From Planctomycetaceae bacterium (GTDB lineage Bacteria > Planctomycetota > Planctomycetia > Pirellulales > Pirellulaceae), in assembly GCA_002723275.1 (NCBI GenBank), contig PBNZ01000037.1, forward strand, positions 19,517 to 83,516: 64,000 nt of DNA, given 5' to 3'. Made by a program: the position numbers and the translations under genes. A model generated the notes under the pieces. It had not been told where the DNA came from and did not search any database. It saw only the letters and a program-made list of their open reading frames with translations. Positions 18,244 to 28,268 of this stretch are shown piece by piece (within the stretch, counting starts at the first letter, position 1; each line of letters opens with the position of its first letter).

Positions 18244-21200
18244 ATGACTATCTTTTCTCGCGTGATTTTTCGTGGTTCGCAGACACTTGTGGCTTTCATC
18301 GTTGTTTGTTTGTTGAGTCCGAATTTTGGCTGTGCACAGTCGAACGAGATGCTTTCGGATTCTCTGAAAACCGAAGGGTTGTCGTCGCTTGTCGAGGCAA
18401 CGATGGAACGAGGCGATGCGACGCGAGGCGCTATTCTGTTCCACCAGGCTCATTTGCAATGCGCCAAGTGCCACGCGACGAGCAATAAGACATCACTGTT
18501 GGGACCCAATCTTGCCAAGTATGACGAAGCTGTAAAACGAGAGTATCTGCTGGAGTCGATCTTGGAGCCGTCGCTCAAGATTCGTGAGGGGTACCAGACG
18601 GTGGTCGTCATCACAGAAGATGGACGAACACTGAATGGAATCCTTACCGCCGATGAACCTGATTTTCTGGTGATTCGCGATGCATCGAGTGACGGAAGCG
18701 AAATAAGACTCGAAAAGTCAACGCTTGAGGATTGGACAATAACTCAGCAGTCCTTGATGCCCGCAGGGCTCGTGAATCAATTGGGGACAGCTGAGCAATT
18801 CTATGATTTGGCTCGTTACGTAATCGAAGTTGCGGAGCAGGGCGTTGAGCGAGCGGATGAATTGCAGCCGCCTCAGGCATTGACTCAATTGCCGCCTCTG
18901 CCCGACTACGAAAATGATATCGATCATCAAGGGATGATCCTTGCGCTCGATGACGAAGCCTTCAAACGTGGACAGGAAATCTACGGCCGGGTGTGCGCTA
19001 ATTGTCATGGTACGCAAGATCGTCCAGGCTCACTGCCAACGGCTCCTCGTTTCACGACCGGAAAACTCAAGAATGGGAATGACCCCTATCGACTTTACCA
19101 GACGTTGACCCATGGTTATGGCATGATGGTGCCGCAGCGTTGGATGGTTCCGCAGCAAAAGTATGATGTCATCCACTACATTCGGGAGGCATACTTCAAG
19201 CCTCATCATGAAGATTTGTATGCTCGTGTTGAGCAAGACTATCTGTCAAAGCTTCCTGAAGGTTCGACGCGAGGGCCTGAACCCCTTGATCTCGAACCGT
19301 ATATCACGATGGATTATGGCCCTTCGCTGATACATACCTACGAAATCGAACTCAATAACGAGGGGAATCGGATTGGTGGAAATCTAGGGCGGGGACCCGA
19401 CCCTCGTGATCCTGCGGCCAACCCGGATCACTATTTCCAACCGGGCGAAGCGCCGAATTTTGCCTACAAGGGCATCGCAGTTCGACTCGATCCTGGCATT
19501 GGCGGAATCTCGCGCGGATCGCAGTTTCTCGTTTTCGATCACGATACGCTGAACGTGCATGCGGGCTGGAGTGGTAAAGGGTTCATCGATTATTGCTGTA
19601 TACAATTTGATGGCCGTCATGGTGTTCATAATCGATTGGTCGGTACGATCGACTTTGAGAATCCCGTTGGGCCCGGCTGGGCTCATCCGCTTACTGGGAG
19701 CTTTGCCGATCCCCGGCCGGTGGGCCGGGATGGACGGCCTTACGGTCCGCTGCCCTGGTATTGGGCACGCTACCGTGGACTTTATCACCACGGACAAAGA
19801 ACCATTCTTTCCTACTCGGTCGGAGCAGCGAATATCCTGGAAATGCCGGGGCAGTTCGCGCAGGACGAAGGAGCTCCGATCTTCACTCGGCAATTCACGA
19901 TCGGTAAAGCATCTCATCGTTTGACTTTGCGAGTCGCACCCGAGGGAACGGACGTGTTGGTGCGAGGCGATGGGGATGCTGATATTATCGAACAAGACGG
20001 TTTCGTCTGTGTGGTGATTCCAAAACGCCAACGAACGATCAATCTCGAAGTGATGGTTTCGAGAGAACCGATTGAGATCGATGAAAATCGTCTGTTTGAA
20101 CTTACCGATCTAAATGCGTTCACAAGTGGAGGACCACCTCGTTGGCCCGAACGTGTTCGCACGAATATCAATACTATCCATGACGAGGTTTTTGCCGTCG
20201 ACCAGATGTCGTTGCCATTCGAGAATCCGTGGAATTGTCAGGTGCGGGCTACCGGTCATGATTTCTTCGAAGATGGAAAGTCTGCTGCGGTCTGCACTTG
20301 GGATGGCGATGTCTGGATTGTGGAAGGCGTCGATCAGAACGAAGGTGAATTGGTCTGGCAACGTATCGCCTCCGGATTGTTTCAACCGTTGGGCCTGAAA
20401 ATTCTCGATGGACAAATCTATGTCACCTGTCGTGATCAGATTGTCACTCTTCGAGACCTGAACGGAGATCGCGAAGCCGATTTCTACCAGTGTTTTAACA
20501 ACGACCATCAGGTGACGGAACATTTTCATGAGTTCGCGATGGGCTTGCAAGCCGATGAGCAGGGCAATCTCTACTATGCGAAAAGCGCACGACACGCCAA
20601 ACGCGCTGTCGTTCCGCACCATGGGACCCTGTTGCGCGTGCATGCCGATGGAAGCCAAACGGACATTATTGCGACCGGTTTTCGTGCCGCGAATGGTGTC
20701 TGTCTGAATCCTGACGGGACCTTCTTTGTCACCGATCAAGAAGGACACTGGAATCCCAAGAATCGCATCAATTGGGTGAGAGAAGGTCGATTCTATGGAA
20801 ATATGTATGGTTTCACCGATGCGACGGATTCGTCCGACGATGCGATGGAACAACCTCTGTGCTGGATTACGAATTCATTCGATCGTTCGCCTGCGGAACT
20901 CTTGTGGGTACCGAAAGATGCTTGGGGACAACTTGGGGGATCCTTGCTGAATCTCTCTTACGGTTACGGCAAGATCTATATCGTGCCGCATCAACAGGTT
21001 GGCGATCAGCTCCAAGGTGGAATGTGTCAGCTGCCGATTCCCTTGTTTCCGTCTGGATCCGTACGCGGAAGATTCCATCCGCAGACACATCAACTCTTCG
21101 TGACCGGGATGTTCTCCTGGGCCGGTAGTCGTCAGGCGCCTGGAAGCTTTAACCGGGTCCGCTACAACGGTGTACCATCCCACCTGCCAGTGGGTTTGGA

Positions 21201-21516
21201 AGCGGCCAAAGAAACATTGTCACTCACACTCGCCGACCCCGTTGATCGAGATTCGGTTTTGCCCGACCAGTTTAAGGTCAAGGCCTGGGATCTGAAACGA
21301 ACAGCCAATTACGGTTCCCAGCATTTCAATGAACGCGAGCTGCCGGTCGAATCGGTTTCTGTCAGTAAGGATGGAAGGACGATACGGTTGAGCATCCCAG
21401 CACTGGCACCGACGTGGGGTATGTCGGTCAACTATGGGTTGCGAGGAGAAAACGGCCGTGACTTTGAAGGCGAGATCCATAATTCAATTTTTGAGCTCGA
21501 AGGCAACGACGGATAA
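18244..21516 (+). CDS. Two-heme cytochrome c / propeller-type dehydrogenase-like protein, 1090 aa
   Basis: ATG 18244 gives an export signal (MTIFSRVIFRGSQTLVAFIVVCLLSP...). Two CxxCH heme-c motifs are present: CAKCH at about residue 73, inside a domain typical of planctomycete large cytochromes (LGPNLAKYDE, LLESILEPSLKIREGYQ), and CANCH at about residue 251. After residue ~400 comes a long beta-rich region resembling the DUF6797-type module, then a glucose/sorbosone dehydrogenase-like propeller (GLQADEQGNLYYAKSARHAK; GFRAANGVCLNPDGTFFVTDQEG; GHWNPKNRINWV). Electron transfer linked to extracytoplasmic substrate oxidation is inferred; the substrate is unknown. The gene stands alone, about 110 bp after the paralogue pair. 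Confidence 0.82.
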   Translation: MTIFSRVIFRGSQTLVAFIVVCLLSPNFGCAQSNEMLSDSLKTEGLSSLVEATMERGDATRGAILFHQAHLQCAKCHATSNKTSLLGPNLAKYDEAVKREYLLESILEPSLKIREGYQTVVVITEDGRTLNGILTADEPDFLVIRDASSDGSEIRLEKSTLEDWTITQQSLMPAGLVNQLGTAEQFYDLARYVIEVAEQGVERADELQPPQALTQLPPLPDYENDIDHQGMILALDDEAFKRGQEIYGRVCANCHGTQDRPGSLPTAPRFTTGKLKNGNDPYRLYQTLTHGYGMMVPQRWMVPQQKYDVIHYIREAYFKPHHEDLYARVEQDYLSKLPEGSTRGPEPLDLEPYITMDYGPSLIHTYEIELNNEGNRIGGNLGRGPDPRDPAANPDHYFQPGEAPNFAYKGIAVRLDPGIGGISRGSQFLVFDHDTLNVHAGWSGKGFIDYCCIQFDGRHGVHNRLVGTIDFENPVGPGWAHPLTGSFADPRPVGRDGRPYGPLPWYWARYRGLYHHGQRTILSYSVGAANILEMPGQFAQDEGAPIFTRQFTIGKASHRLTLRVAPEGTDVLVRGDGDADIIEQDGFVCVVIPKRQRTINLEVMVSREPIEIDENRLFELTDLNAFTSGGPPRWPERVRTNINTIHDEVFAVDQMSLPFENPWNCQVRATGHDFFEDGKSAAVCTWDGDVWIVEGVDQNEGELVWQRIASGLFQPLGLKILDGQIYVTCRDQIVTLRDLNGDREADFYQCFNNDHQVTEHFHEFAMGLQADEQGNLYYAKSARHAKRAVVPHHGTLLRVHADGSQTDIIATGFRAANGVCLNPDGTFFVTDQEGHWNPKNRINWVREGRFYGNMYGFTDATDSSDDAMEQPLCWITNSFDRSPAELLWVPKDAWGQLGGSLLNLSYGYGKIYIVPHQQVGDQLQGGMCQLPIPLFPSGSVRGRFHPQTHQLFVTGMFSWAGSRQAPGSFNRVRYNGVPSHLPVGLEAAKETLSLTLADPVDRDSVLPDQFKVKAWDLKRTANYGSQHFNERELPVESVSVSKDGRTIRLSIPALAPTWGMSVNYGLRGENGRDFEGEIHNSIFELEGNDG

Positions 21517-21836
21517 TTGGTTGCGGTAGCAGCGGGGGCTGCGATGCCGCTTGCATCGTACAGTCCGCGCGAATCGTTCAATCTAAGAAAAGTCTCGTCC
21601 TCGGACCCCTGTCTCGTCATTATCCCAGAATTTGGGCGCACCCTTTCACGATATCCGTGCGCTTTGGAAGCGAATTTTCACCGAATCTGGCCGCCAAACG
21701 TCTCCCAAGGCTGACTGCACGCACGCTGCATGCAGATGATGGCATTGCTAGAACGCTGCCCAAGATCGTTATTCGACTTCGATCGGGGATCTGCTATCTT
21801 TCCGGCAAATCAAGGATCCGAACTTGGAGACAATCA
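21517..21836 (+). other. Intergenic region without a visible gene
   Basis: This 320-bp gap has short frames on both strands, none with protein-like composition or a ribosome binding site. No terminator or promoter stands out. Confidence 0.5.
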
Positions 21837-23942
21837 GTGAATACTCTCATTCGCATAATGTTTTGTGGGTTTGCCACCTTACTGTGGCAGGGAATGATGC
21901 CGGGGAATCTATCGGCACAAGATTCACAATCAATTATCGACGGGCTCCTTGATGATCTGGTCAAACAACGGCAGCTTCCGTCACGCGAAGAAGCTGAAAC
22001 GCAAACGAAGCCACCTTCCACTTCAAAGCAGATACCTGAACCGGATCCGGAACCCGAACCGCGGCCGCAGCCGGAACCCGAATTGCAGCCGGAGCCGAAA
22101 TTGGAATCGGAATCTCAGCCAGAGCCAGCATCGGTCAAACCGTCTCTCGGAATGGTGCAGGTGATTAATCGCAGTGACCGCAATGCGGTGTTGCGTTTGT
22201 TCTCGGATGAGTTGCGAGCGTCGGGGCGGGTCATTCCGCCTGGAAAACTTGAGCTGTGGAGCGGATTGCCGGCGGCCGAGCAAGGGGAGATCGTCATGGA
22301 TGGTCATCGACGCCCCTTTGAAGTACGACCAAATCGTGCGCTGATCTTTACCATCCTATCGAATGGCGAGATTGTGAGCGGCAAGGTCAAAAGTGCCTCG
22401 CCGAATCGACGTTCCGACTCGGAGCAGTGGGCCCCTGATTCCAACGCGAAGCAGCAGCCGTCATCGACGCCTGGACGTGTCAAGGCAAGCCCGGTAACGG
22501 CTAAGTCCACAACGAGTCGAGAGGATTTTCCGGTGCCCTTGCTCACCGCAAAGGCAATGTCTAATCCTGTGCCAAAGATTCGCGTTGCTGAACTTGGAGA
22601 GGATGCAGCAGAAAGTATTTGTACTTCTATCGATCAGGATTTATCCCGTTTGCTCGACAGGCTACTGACGGCCGCCGATCAGCGACTCGAGACGGTTGCA
22701 GCCGAGCTCGCTGCGAAAGGATGCCCGCCCGAAGATGCGAAACTCTTGATCGAAATGGCGACGACAGGCAACGCTCAAGATCTTTCTGCAACGCTTCAGG
22801 ATCCGGTGGGAGTGGCCCGTCGTTTTAAAAATATCGGCGATTGGGAAGATCAATTGATCACATCAGCCAAATTCTACAGGCAGTTTTGTCCCTTGCGCAT
22901 GAAGTATCGAGCGCAAGTTGAAACGGCGGAATTACAGTCGCATATCGAACAGCTCAAAGGACAGGCTGCCGAATTAGATCTCGCTGACTTGGCGACCATG
23001 ATGAAATCGTTCCAACAACATTTGATGGTGAGAGACACGATTCGCCAAGCCGCGTTTCCTCAGCAAGAATCGACTTCGAACCGATGGCAATTGCCCGTCG
23101 ATGAGACGAATGTGATTCGTCACCCTCAAATTGACGAAGGAGTTTTGCTCGTCGGGAAAAACCAACTGATTCTGACGCACAGCTCTAAACCAGAGCTCCA
23201 GATTGAACGCGGTAACTTCTTGGATGTTGTTAGATGGCCACTTGAAAATCGTCTCACCCCGTTTCCCGACTGGGAAGAACCTGAGGTCATTCAGGGGGTG
23301 ATGATCCACAATCCAACCGAACTTGATGCGACGGTTAATTACCGACTCAACGGAGAAAGCTACCGTCTGCAAGCGGGAACCCAGCAATTTCTCGATGCCG
23401 GAGAGGAATGGATTATCGAATTCAGGCGTGGTTCGGAAGGGCCTGATTTGCGATACGACATCAGTCAGGAAGGAACCTATGCATTTGAACTGAAAAACGG
23501 TCAGTGGAATCTGAGACAAAAGCGGTTCGAAACGACTTTGGTGAATCCTGTGGGGAGCCGCGTTTTCCACCTGATGGTCGATGGTAGGCCCGGTTCGATT
23601 GAGCCTGGCACGGCCACACGATATGAATCCAACTATCCTATCCTGATCCAATTCGATCGAGGGAATGGAGAGGCGCTTGCCAGCAAGTTGATCACCACCA
23701 AGGCACCTTTGTATGTTGCTTTAGACACCGATCAGAATGAATGGAATTTGTATCGTCGATCAGCAGTTGATTCCTGGCAGGTGCCTTCAGAGGCCCTTAG
23801 CCTGACGTTGGTCTCACTCGAGACTGTCATGCCCTTGGAGTCATCAAGGTTGTTTGAATTTGGTGCTGTTACCCAACAGCTGCCGATCGAGAAACCCCAG
23901 GATTCGAATCTGCTTGAGGCACTACAGGCGATCGACGAGTGA
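21837..23942 (+). CDS. Exported protein with Pro/Glu-rich linker, unrecognised, 701 aa
   Basis: GTG 21837 has GGAG upstream and gives a signal peptide (NTLIRIMFCGFATLLWQG...LSAQD). The frame is open back to 21657 but that stretch looks noncoding. Residues ~55-100 are a PE/PQ-rich linker with repeats such as PEPDPEPEPRPQPEPE, which suggests a spacer across the periplasm or wall. A folded region follows (MVQVINRSDRNAVLRLFSDE), then a second low-complexity stretch, a helical segment (residues ~300-450) and two beta-rich modules. Two segments resemble each other (ATVNYRLNGESYRLQAGTQQ and RVFHLMVDGRPGSIEPGTAT). No catalytic motif is visible. Likely periplasmic or cell-envelope. Confidence 0.72.
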   Translation: MNTLIRIMFCGFATLLWQGMMPGNLSAQDSQSIIDGLLDDLVKQRQLPSREEAETQTKPPSTSKQIPEPDPEPEPRPQPEPELQPEPKLESESQPEPASVKPSLGMVQVINRSDRNAVLRLFSDELRASGRVIPPGKLELWSGLPAAEQGEIVMDGHRRPFEVRPNRALIFTILSNGEIVSGKVKSASPNRRSDSEQWAPDSNAKQQPSSTPGRVKASPVTAKSTTSREDFPVPLLTAKAMSNPVPKIRVAELGEDAAESICTSIDQDLSRLLDRLLTAADQRLETVAAELAAKGCPPEDAKLLIEMATTGNAQDLSATLQDPVGVARRFKNIGDWEDQLITSAKFYRQFCPLRMKYRAQVETAELQSHIEQLKGQAAELDLADLATMMKSFQQHLMVRDTIRQAAFPQQESTSNRWQLPVDETNVIRHPQIDEGVLLVGKNQLILTHSSKPELQIERGNFLDVVRWPLENRLTPFPDWEEPEVIQGVMIHNPTELDATVNYRLNGESYRLQAGTQQFLDAGEEWIIEFRRGSEGPDLRYDISQEGTYAFELKNGQWNLRQKRFETTLVNPVGSRVFHLMVDGRPGSIEPGTATRYESNYPILIQFDRGNGEALASKLITTKAPLYVALDTDQNEWNLYRRSAVDSWQVPSEALSLTLVSLETVMPLESSRLFEFGAVTQQLPIEKPQDSNLLEALQAIDE

Positions 23943-24042
23943 GATTGTTTGGCTTGCCAGAATCCGAAAGCAGTTGATCGGAAACTCGAAACACGAGTCA
24001 GGATGTTCGCCGGCGGATCGATCGGCTGCCAAGTATCGATTC

Positions 24043-24606
24043 CTACTGGGGTATTTCTGCCCGCGGTGGCTCAACGATCGGCGGCTGCGAAGAGAGTTCT
24101 TCCAGCTTGTTTCGGATCTGGTCTACCATCTCTCCCTGAGCTCGTTCGAGAGCCATGCGATAGTAGATCTGCGCCGCACTGTTTCGGCCTGATTGCAGCT
24201 CTCGCTCCGCTCGCCTTACATATCGCTCCATCGTTCGCAGCCGTAACGCGTCACGGATCTCTTGCCGCCGAATCTGATCTTCCGTCGGTTGCTGAGCTTC
24301 GGGCACACGAAAGTGATTTGCAGCAGGAATCTGCCGCGCCGGTCCCGGTCGCCAGTGCACAGCCGGATACTGCCAGGACGCAGCGTTGTGATGGCCGACG
24401 ATGGGGATCACACCGGTCACAAAAGGTCTCCAGACTCCGCTGCTGATGGAACCCATTCCGCCCTGAGGAAAGGTCAGCATGGGTGTACTCGAGGAGATTG
24501 ATCGGCTGCTTTGTTGAGTTCCAAACAGGCGTAGGCGAATCGTTTGGGCGGCGGCGGGTTCAACCAGAATGCCAGCCAGTAGTACGAAAAATGCGAAACG
24601 AACCAT
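24043..24606 (-). CDS. Exported protein with C-terminal helical (TPR-like) segment, 187 aa
   Basis: The ATG at 24606 follows GAGGGAGG on the minus strand. A signal peptide is evident (MVRFAFFVLLAGILVEPAAAQ). The middle is Gly/Ser/Pro-rich. Residues ~110-170 form charged helices (ALRLRTMERYVRRAERELQ, AAQIYYRMALERAQGEMVDQ) that resemble one TPR-like helix pair. I do not recognise the family. It is tail-to-tail with the 21837 gene, about 100 bp apart. Probably periplasmic. Confidence 0.65.
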   Translation of the reverse strand: MVRFAFFVLLAGILVEPAAAQTIRLRLFGTQQSSRSISSSTPMLTFPQGGMGSISSGVWRPFVTGVIPIVGHHNAASWQYPAVHWRPGPARQIPAANHFRVPEAQQPTEDQIRRQEIRDALRLRTMERYVRRAERELQSGRNSAAQIYYRMALERAQGEMVDQIRNKLEELSSQPPIVEPPRAEIPQ

Positions 24607-25028
24607 CACTCCTCCCTCGCGACTTGGGATATGGATTGCCGCTGACGTTTATCCGTACGCTCATTTTCTGAAACATGTCCGTTCAGGACAAGGGAATTGA
24701 CGAGCCACTGGATCCTTTCTGATTCCGCCGCCCTGAATTTCCGTCCCAGTCAGCCTCACGCCGCCTGAGGCTGACTCCAAATCGATTGCAGGCCTCAATC
24801 CTGCGAACGGATTAATCGTCACAGCAGGACCTTACAATTCCATTCTGTAACGGTTGTGGGGGTGTTCGGAGAATTAAACATCGTTCTTTCGATGTTCAGC
24901 TTCTTTTTCATGCAGAGCTCGAAGGCTGCGTAATTACGGTGAGATCTAACGGCTGTTCTGGCCGCAAAGTCACCCAAGCTTGCCCATCTTTGATATCACT
25001 TCTCGGTTTTCACCTGGGGTTCTTTTGC
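24607..25028. other. Intergenic region with an 11-bp inverted repeat
   Basis: This 420-bp divergent gap should hold promoters for both neighbours. The only clear structure is the perfect inverted repeat AGTCAGCCTCA / TGAGGCTGACT (24748-24758 and 24766-24776, 7-nt loop). It has no T tract on either side, so it is unlikely to be a terminator; an operator or RNA leader element is possible. Confidence 0.5.
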
Positions 25029-26549
25029 ATGGCGATCAAAAGAGGAACGTTCCGTCACTCTTCGAGGCTTGAAGGTTTAGAACAGCGGGTCTTGCTCGCG
25101 GCTGACGTCCTGGTTTCCCATGAGCCGGCGGCGAATATTCCCGGCTACACAACCTATCTCTTCGAGATTGAGTCGACTGAACCGGTTCTGGAAATCAATG
25201 CCAGGATTCGAAGCGGCTCAGTACGACAAGTGAATTCTCGCCATGTCGACTCAATTTTTCAGGACAACAATGATCGGTTGGGAACACGCCGGGAATCGAT
25301 TGCGGTCGATTCTCAGTTCCTCTTCCACACGGAAGATGATGACTTGTCGATTGTGAAGAGTCGCGAGAGCCGACGCGAGCTAAGTGCTCAGTTCACTGGA
25401 TTCACGCCATTTCACCAGCGTGAAGTGGCTCAGGTGACCGTCGAGAACACGGGGTCAATGAGCTATTCGTTCGAGATTACGACGGCGAGCGGTACCGAGA
25501 CTATTGAAAAAGAACTAGCTTCGCGTTGTGATGCCATTCTCGCACGGCAAGGCAATCAATGGTATGTCGCCCGATTAACTGGAAAGCGACTGCAAACCCA
25601 GAAATGGTCCACGACAGACGCTCATCTCGAGTGGTTGGGCGCGGCGGATGTTGATGCAGATGGCGTCGATGAATTAGTCGGCCGAAACACGGTATCCGGT
25701 GAATGGATTGTTTCTCGTTCGAGCAAGGGAGGCACGTCACAGGAAGTGTGGGGGCAGTGGTCCGCAGGGGTCGAATGGGTTGACGTGAATTTAGCCGATA
25801 TCAATGGAGATGGACGCCAGGATGTGATCGGCCGCGTGGCCCACAATGGATCCTGGTGGGCAGCGGTTTCTACGGGCAACGGGTTTCAGAATCAACCCCG
25901 TGGACGATGGGCGGCCAATGTTGATTGGTCCGATGTGCGTGTTGGTGACATGAACGGTGATGGTCGTGATGATATCGTTGGACGCGTCGAATCAAATGGC
26001 TCAATCTGGGTTGGGCTCTCGACCGATTTTGGCTTCTCCTCCCGAGTGTGGGGCCACTGGCGAACAGATGCCGACTGGGGATTTGTCGAAGTCGGTGACG
26101 CTGATGGCGATGGGCGTGATGACCTGATCGGACGGAATTACAACAACGGCGGCTGGATGGTGGGGCGATCGACGGGGTCCCGATTTATCTCGCACGGTTG
26201 GGGCAAATGGTCGAGATTCCAGCCCTGGGTTGATTTTCAACTTGCTGATTTGAACGGAGATGGTCGCATTGACATCGTCGCCCGACTGAAGCACAACGGT
26301 CAGTGGTTCGCGCTGGAATCCCAAGGCGACCACTTCACGACTTCCCGTCGCGGCCGTTGGTCGTCGCGAGTGGACTGGGTCGACGTTCAGATCGCGGATG
26401 TGAATGGTGATGGTCGCGACGATATCGTCGGTCGAAATCGCAAGAACGGAAAATGGATTGCGGCCATTTCCAATGGCCGGACGTTAAACAACGTCAATTT
26501 AGGTCGCTGGGCCGGAAAGTGGGCAGACACGCTGGTAGGCCGATTCTAA
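25029..26549 (+). CDS. VCBS/FG-GAP repeat protein with LEQRVLLAAD leader, 506 aa
   Basis: ATG 25029 gives the planctomycete giant-protein leader, a basic stretch followed by LEGLEQRVLLAADVLV. Upstream codons back to 24939 are in frame but unlikely. After a ~150-residue beta domain, the C-terminal two thirds are seven or so 45-50-residue repeats, each with an acidic calcium-type loop and a GR-motif (DVDADGVDELVGRN, DINGDGRQDVIGRV, DMNGDGRDDIVGRV, DADGDGRDDLIGRN, DLNGDGRIDIVARL, DVNGDGRDDIVGRN). They alternate with Trp-rich strands such as GRWAANVDWSDV. A seven-bladed propeller is a reasonable model. No dockerin or PEP-CTERM tail. Extracellular location inferred. Confidence 0.82.
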   Translation: MAIKRGTFRHSSRLEGLEQRVLLAADVLVSHEPAANIPGYTTYLFEIESTEPVLEINARIRSGSVRQVNSRHVDSIFQDNNDRLGTRRESIAVDSQFLFHTEDDDLSIVKSRESRRELSAQFTGFTPFHQREVAQVTVENTGSMSYSFEITTASGTETIEKELASRCDAILARQGNQWYVARLTGKRLQTQKWSTTDAHLEWLGAADVDADGVDELVGRNTVSGEWIVSRSSKGGTSQEVWGQWSAGVEWVDVNLADINGDGRQDVIGRVAHNGSWWAAVSTGNGFQNQPRGRWAANVDWSDVRVGDMNGDGRDDIVGRVESNGSIWVGLSTDFGFSSRVWGHWRTDADWGFVEVGDADGDGRDDLIGRNYNNGGWMVGRSTGSRFISHGWGKWSRFQPWVDFQLADLNGDGRIDIVARLKHNGQWFALESQGDHFTTSRRGRWSSRVDWVDVQIADVNGDGRDDIVGRNRKNGKWIAAISNGRTLNNVNLGRWAGKWADTLVGRF

Positions 26550-27002
26550 TCTCAGGCCTGGTAAAACGAAGAGGCATTCAGCCGGCTTTTTTTTTGCAGC
26601 CTATTTGATCATTCGGTGGGGTGAACCACGCGCTCTTGGTTGCAAGCGATCGGGGCATTTCGGCATCGCATCTGCCACAGCGTTCAGGCCTCGGCGAGAT
26701 CCGTTCGGCCGAGAGAGCCTCCTGCTGGAGTGAACGAGGGGGAATCTGGCGTTTTGGCGTAAGAAAACCACGTTTTCGGCTGGCGCGACTGGTTTCAGGT
26801 CGGGTTCGATCGAAGGCCAACATCTGCTCGAAGCCTAAAAAACGAAGCGAGTTTTTGGGCCCGCCGTAGGGGGTGGACGGAAATGCATTTTTCGACACTT
26901 GTGAAATGAGGTTCCGGCGTGACCTGGCATCTCTTTCCGTATATGATATCAGCACCGAAAACACCCCCGTTTTCTTATGCCAGACCCCAAAAGGAAATAG
27001 CT
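26550..27002 (+). other. Intergenic region upstream of the Gfo/Idh operon
   Basis: No convincing gene lies in this 450-bp gap. A bulged hairpin sits at 26833-26860 (GCCTAAAAAAC / GTTTTTGGGC). A possible sigma-70 promoter precedes the next gene: GTGACC at 26919-26924 and TATGAT at 26942-26947, 17 bp apart, about 55 bp before the start codon. The promoter call is weak. Confidence 0.35.
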
Positions 27003-28214
27003 ATGGGTAAATATACCAATCCTAATCGCCGCGATTTTATGAAGACGGCGAGTACGGCAATCGCATTGCCTTATGTCATTACATCGTCAGCCCTTGGTGA
27101 TGCTGAACGTCCGCCGGCCAGTGATCGAATTGTTATGGGCGGTATTGGTATCGGCAATATGGGCCGAGGTGACTTGGGCGCGTTCTTGGGACGCTCTGAC
27201 GTACAATATGTCGCTGTTAGCGACGTGCGAACGAACGCTCGTAAGCAAGCACAGGGGCGTGTCGACAAGCATTACAACAATAAAGACTGCACCGATTACA
27301 ACGACTTCCGTGAACTCCTGGCACGAGAAGACATTGATGCTGTGCACGTTGCGACGCCCGATCATTGGCACGCGATCATGGTGATTGAGGCCTGTCGGCA
27401 TGGCAAGGATGTTTACTGTCAGAAGCCGGAAACTCTGACCCTTCGCGAAGGTCCGCTCATGGTTGACGCGGCTCGCCGTTACGGTCGTGTTGTTTCGGGT
27501 GGTAGCCAGCGTGTGTTGCAAGATTATCGCGGAGTTGTCGACAAGTGTTGGGGTGGTGAGTATGGCGAGATCAAGTCGATCAACGTCAATGTGAATCCTC
27601 TGTCGCAAGCTTGCAACTTGCCTGCGGAAGATGTTCCTGCCGACATCGACTGGGATCTGTGGCTCGGGCCTGCTCCCTGGGCTCCCTACAACTCCAAACG
27701 CTGTGATGGCAATTTTGGAACCAGCGGTGGTAGCTGGCGTTCCTACATCGATTACTCCGGCGGTGGTATGACCGACTGGGGAGCTCATCACTTTGGTGGC
27801 GCAACCTTTGCGGTTGACGTACGCGAAATGCAACCTGAGGAAATTATTCTGCAGGACGATGGAAAGTGGGTTTCCTTCCGCTTCTCGAATGGATTGTTGA
27901 TCCATCACAACAAGCCCAACACAGGCAACTTGGCTGTCGAAGGTACGAATGTCAAACGTGAAGCCAAGCCCGTACCGACCTACAAGGGTTCGGGAGGGAT
28001 TTATGGCGACTTCATTGAATGCGTGAAGACTCGTGAACGACCGTTCCGTGACATTGAGTTGGCTGTTAATTCGGTGGCCCTCAGTCATCTTGGCACGATC
28101 GCCTACCGTCTCAATCGATCGCTCACGTGGGATGCCGATCAACAACAGTTCCCGAACGACGAAGAAGCAAACCGAATGCTTGACCGCGCTCGTCGAGAGC
28201 CGTGGCAGCTGTAA
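27003..28214 (+). CDS. Gfo/Idh/MocA-family oxidoreductase with Tat signal, 403 aa
   Basis: ATG 27003 has AAGGAA 7-9 bases upstream; the longer frame from 26919 lacks one. Residues 8-30 are a twin-arginine signal (NRRDFMKTASTAIALPYVIT), so the enzyme probably folds with its cofactor before export. A Rossmann loop GGIGIGNMGRGDLG follows. The usual EKP motif of the family is QKP here (YCQKPETLTLREG). The C-terminal domain has the conserved DWGAHHFGG. Members reduce or oxidise sugars or related alcohols with NAD(P); the substrate is not predictable. It heads a cluster with two HEAT-repeat genes and an esterase, a common planctomycete neighbourhood. Confidence 0.9.
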   Translation: MGKYTNPNRRDFMKTASTAIALPYVITSSALGDAERPPASDRIVMGGIGIGNMGRGDLGAFLGRSDVQYVAVSDVRTNARKQAQGRVDKHYNNKDCTDYNDFRELLAREDIDAVHVATPDHWHAIMVIEACRHGKDVYCQKPETLTLREGPLMVDAARRYGRVVSGGSQRVLQDYRGVVDKCWGGEYGEIKSINVNVNPLSQACNLPAEDVPADIDWDLWLGPAPWAPYNSKRCDGNFGTSGGSWRSYIDYSGGGMTDWGAHHFGGATFAVDVREMQPEEIILQDDGKWVSFRFSNGLLIHHNKPNTGNLAVEGTNVKREAKPVPTYKGSGGIYGDFIECVKTRERPFRDIELAVNSVALSHLGTIAYRLNRSLTWDADQQQFPNDEEANRMLDRARREPWQL

Positions 28215-28268
28215 TTCGTCGTGGGTTAATGATTCGAGAAAACTGACCTGTTAAAGGAACTCAATAAA

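Noticed and set aside
26577-26595. GCCGGC followed by nine T as a terminator for the VCBS gene
   Set aside because: The palindrome has no loop and no longer stem can be formed, so only the T tract remains.
26621-26869. An 82-codon plus-strand frame in the gap before the Gfo/Idh gene
   Set aside because: Arg/Ser-rich composition, no ribosome binding site, and it overlaps a hairpin; judged chance.
27087-28145. A 352-codon open frame on the minus strand opposite the Gfo/Idh gene
   Set aside because: The plus strand encodes a clear conserved enzyme; the antisense product has no recognisable domain and no ribosome binding site.
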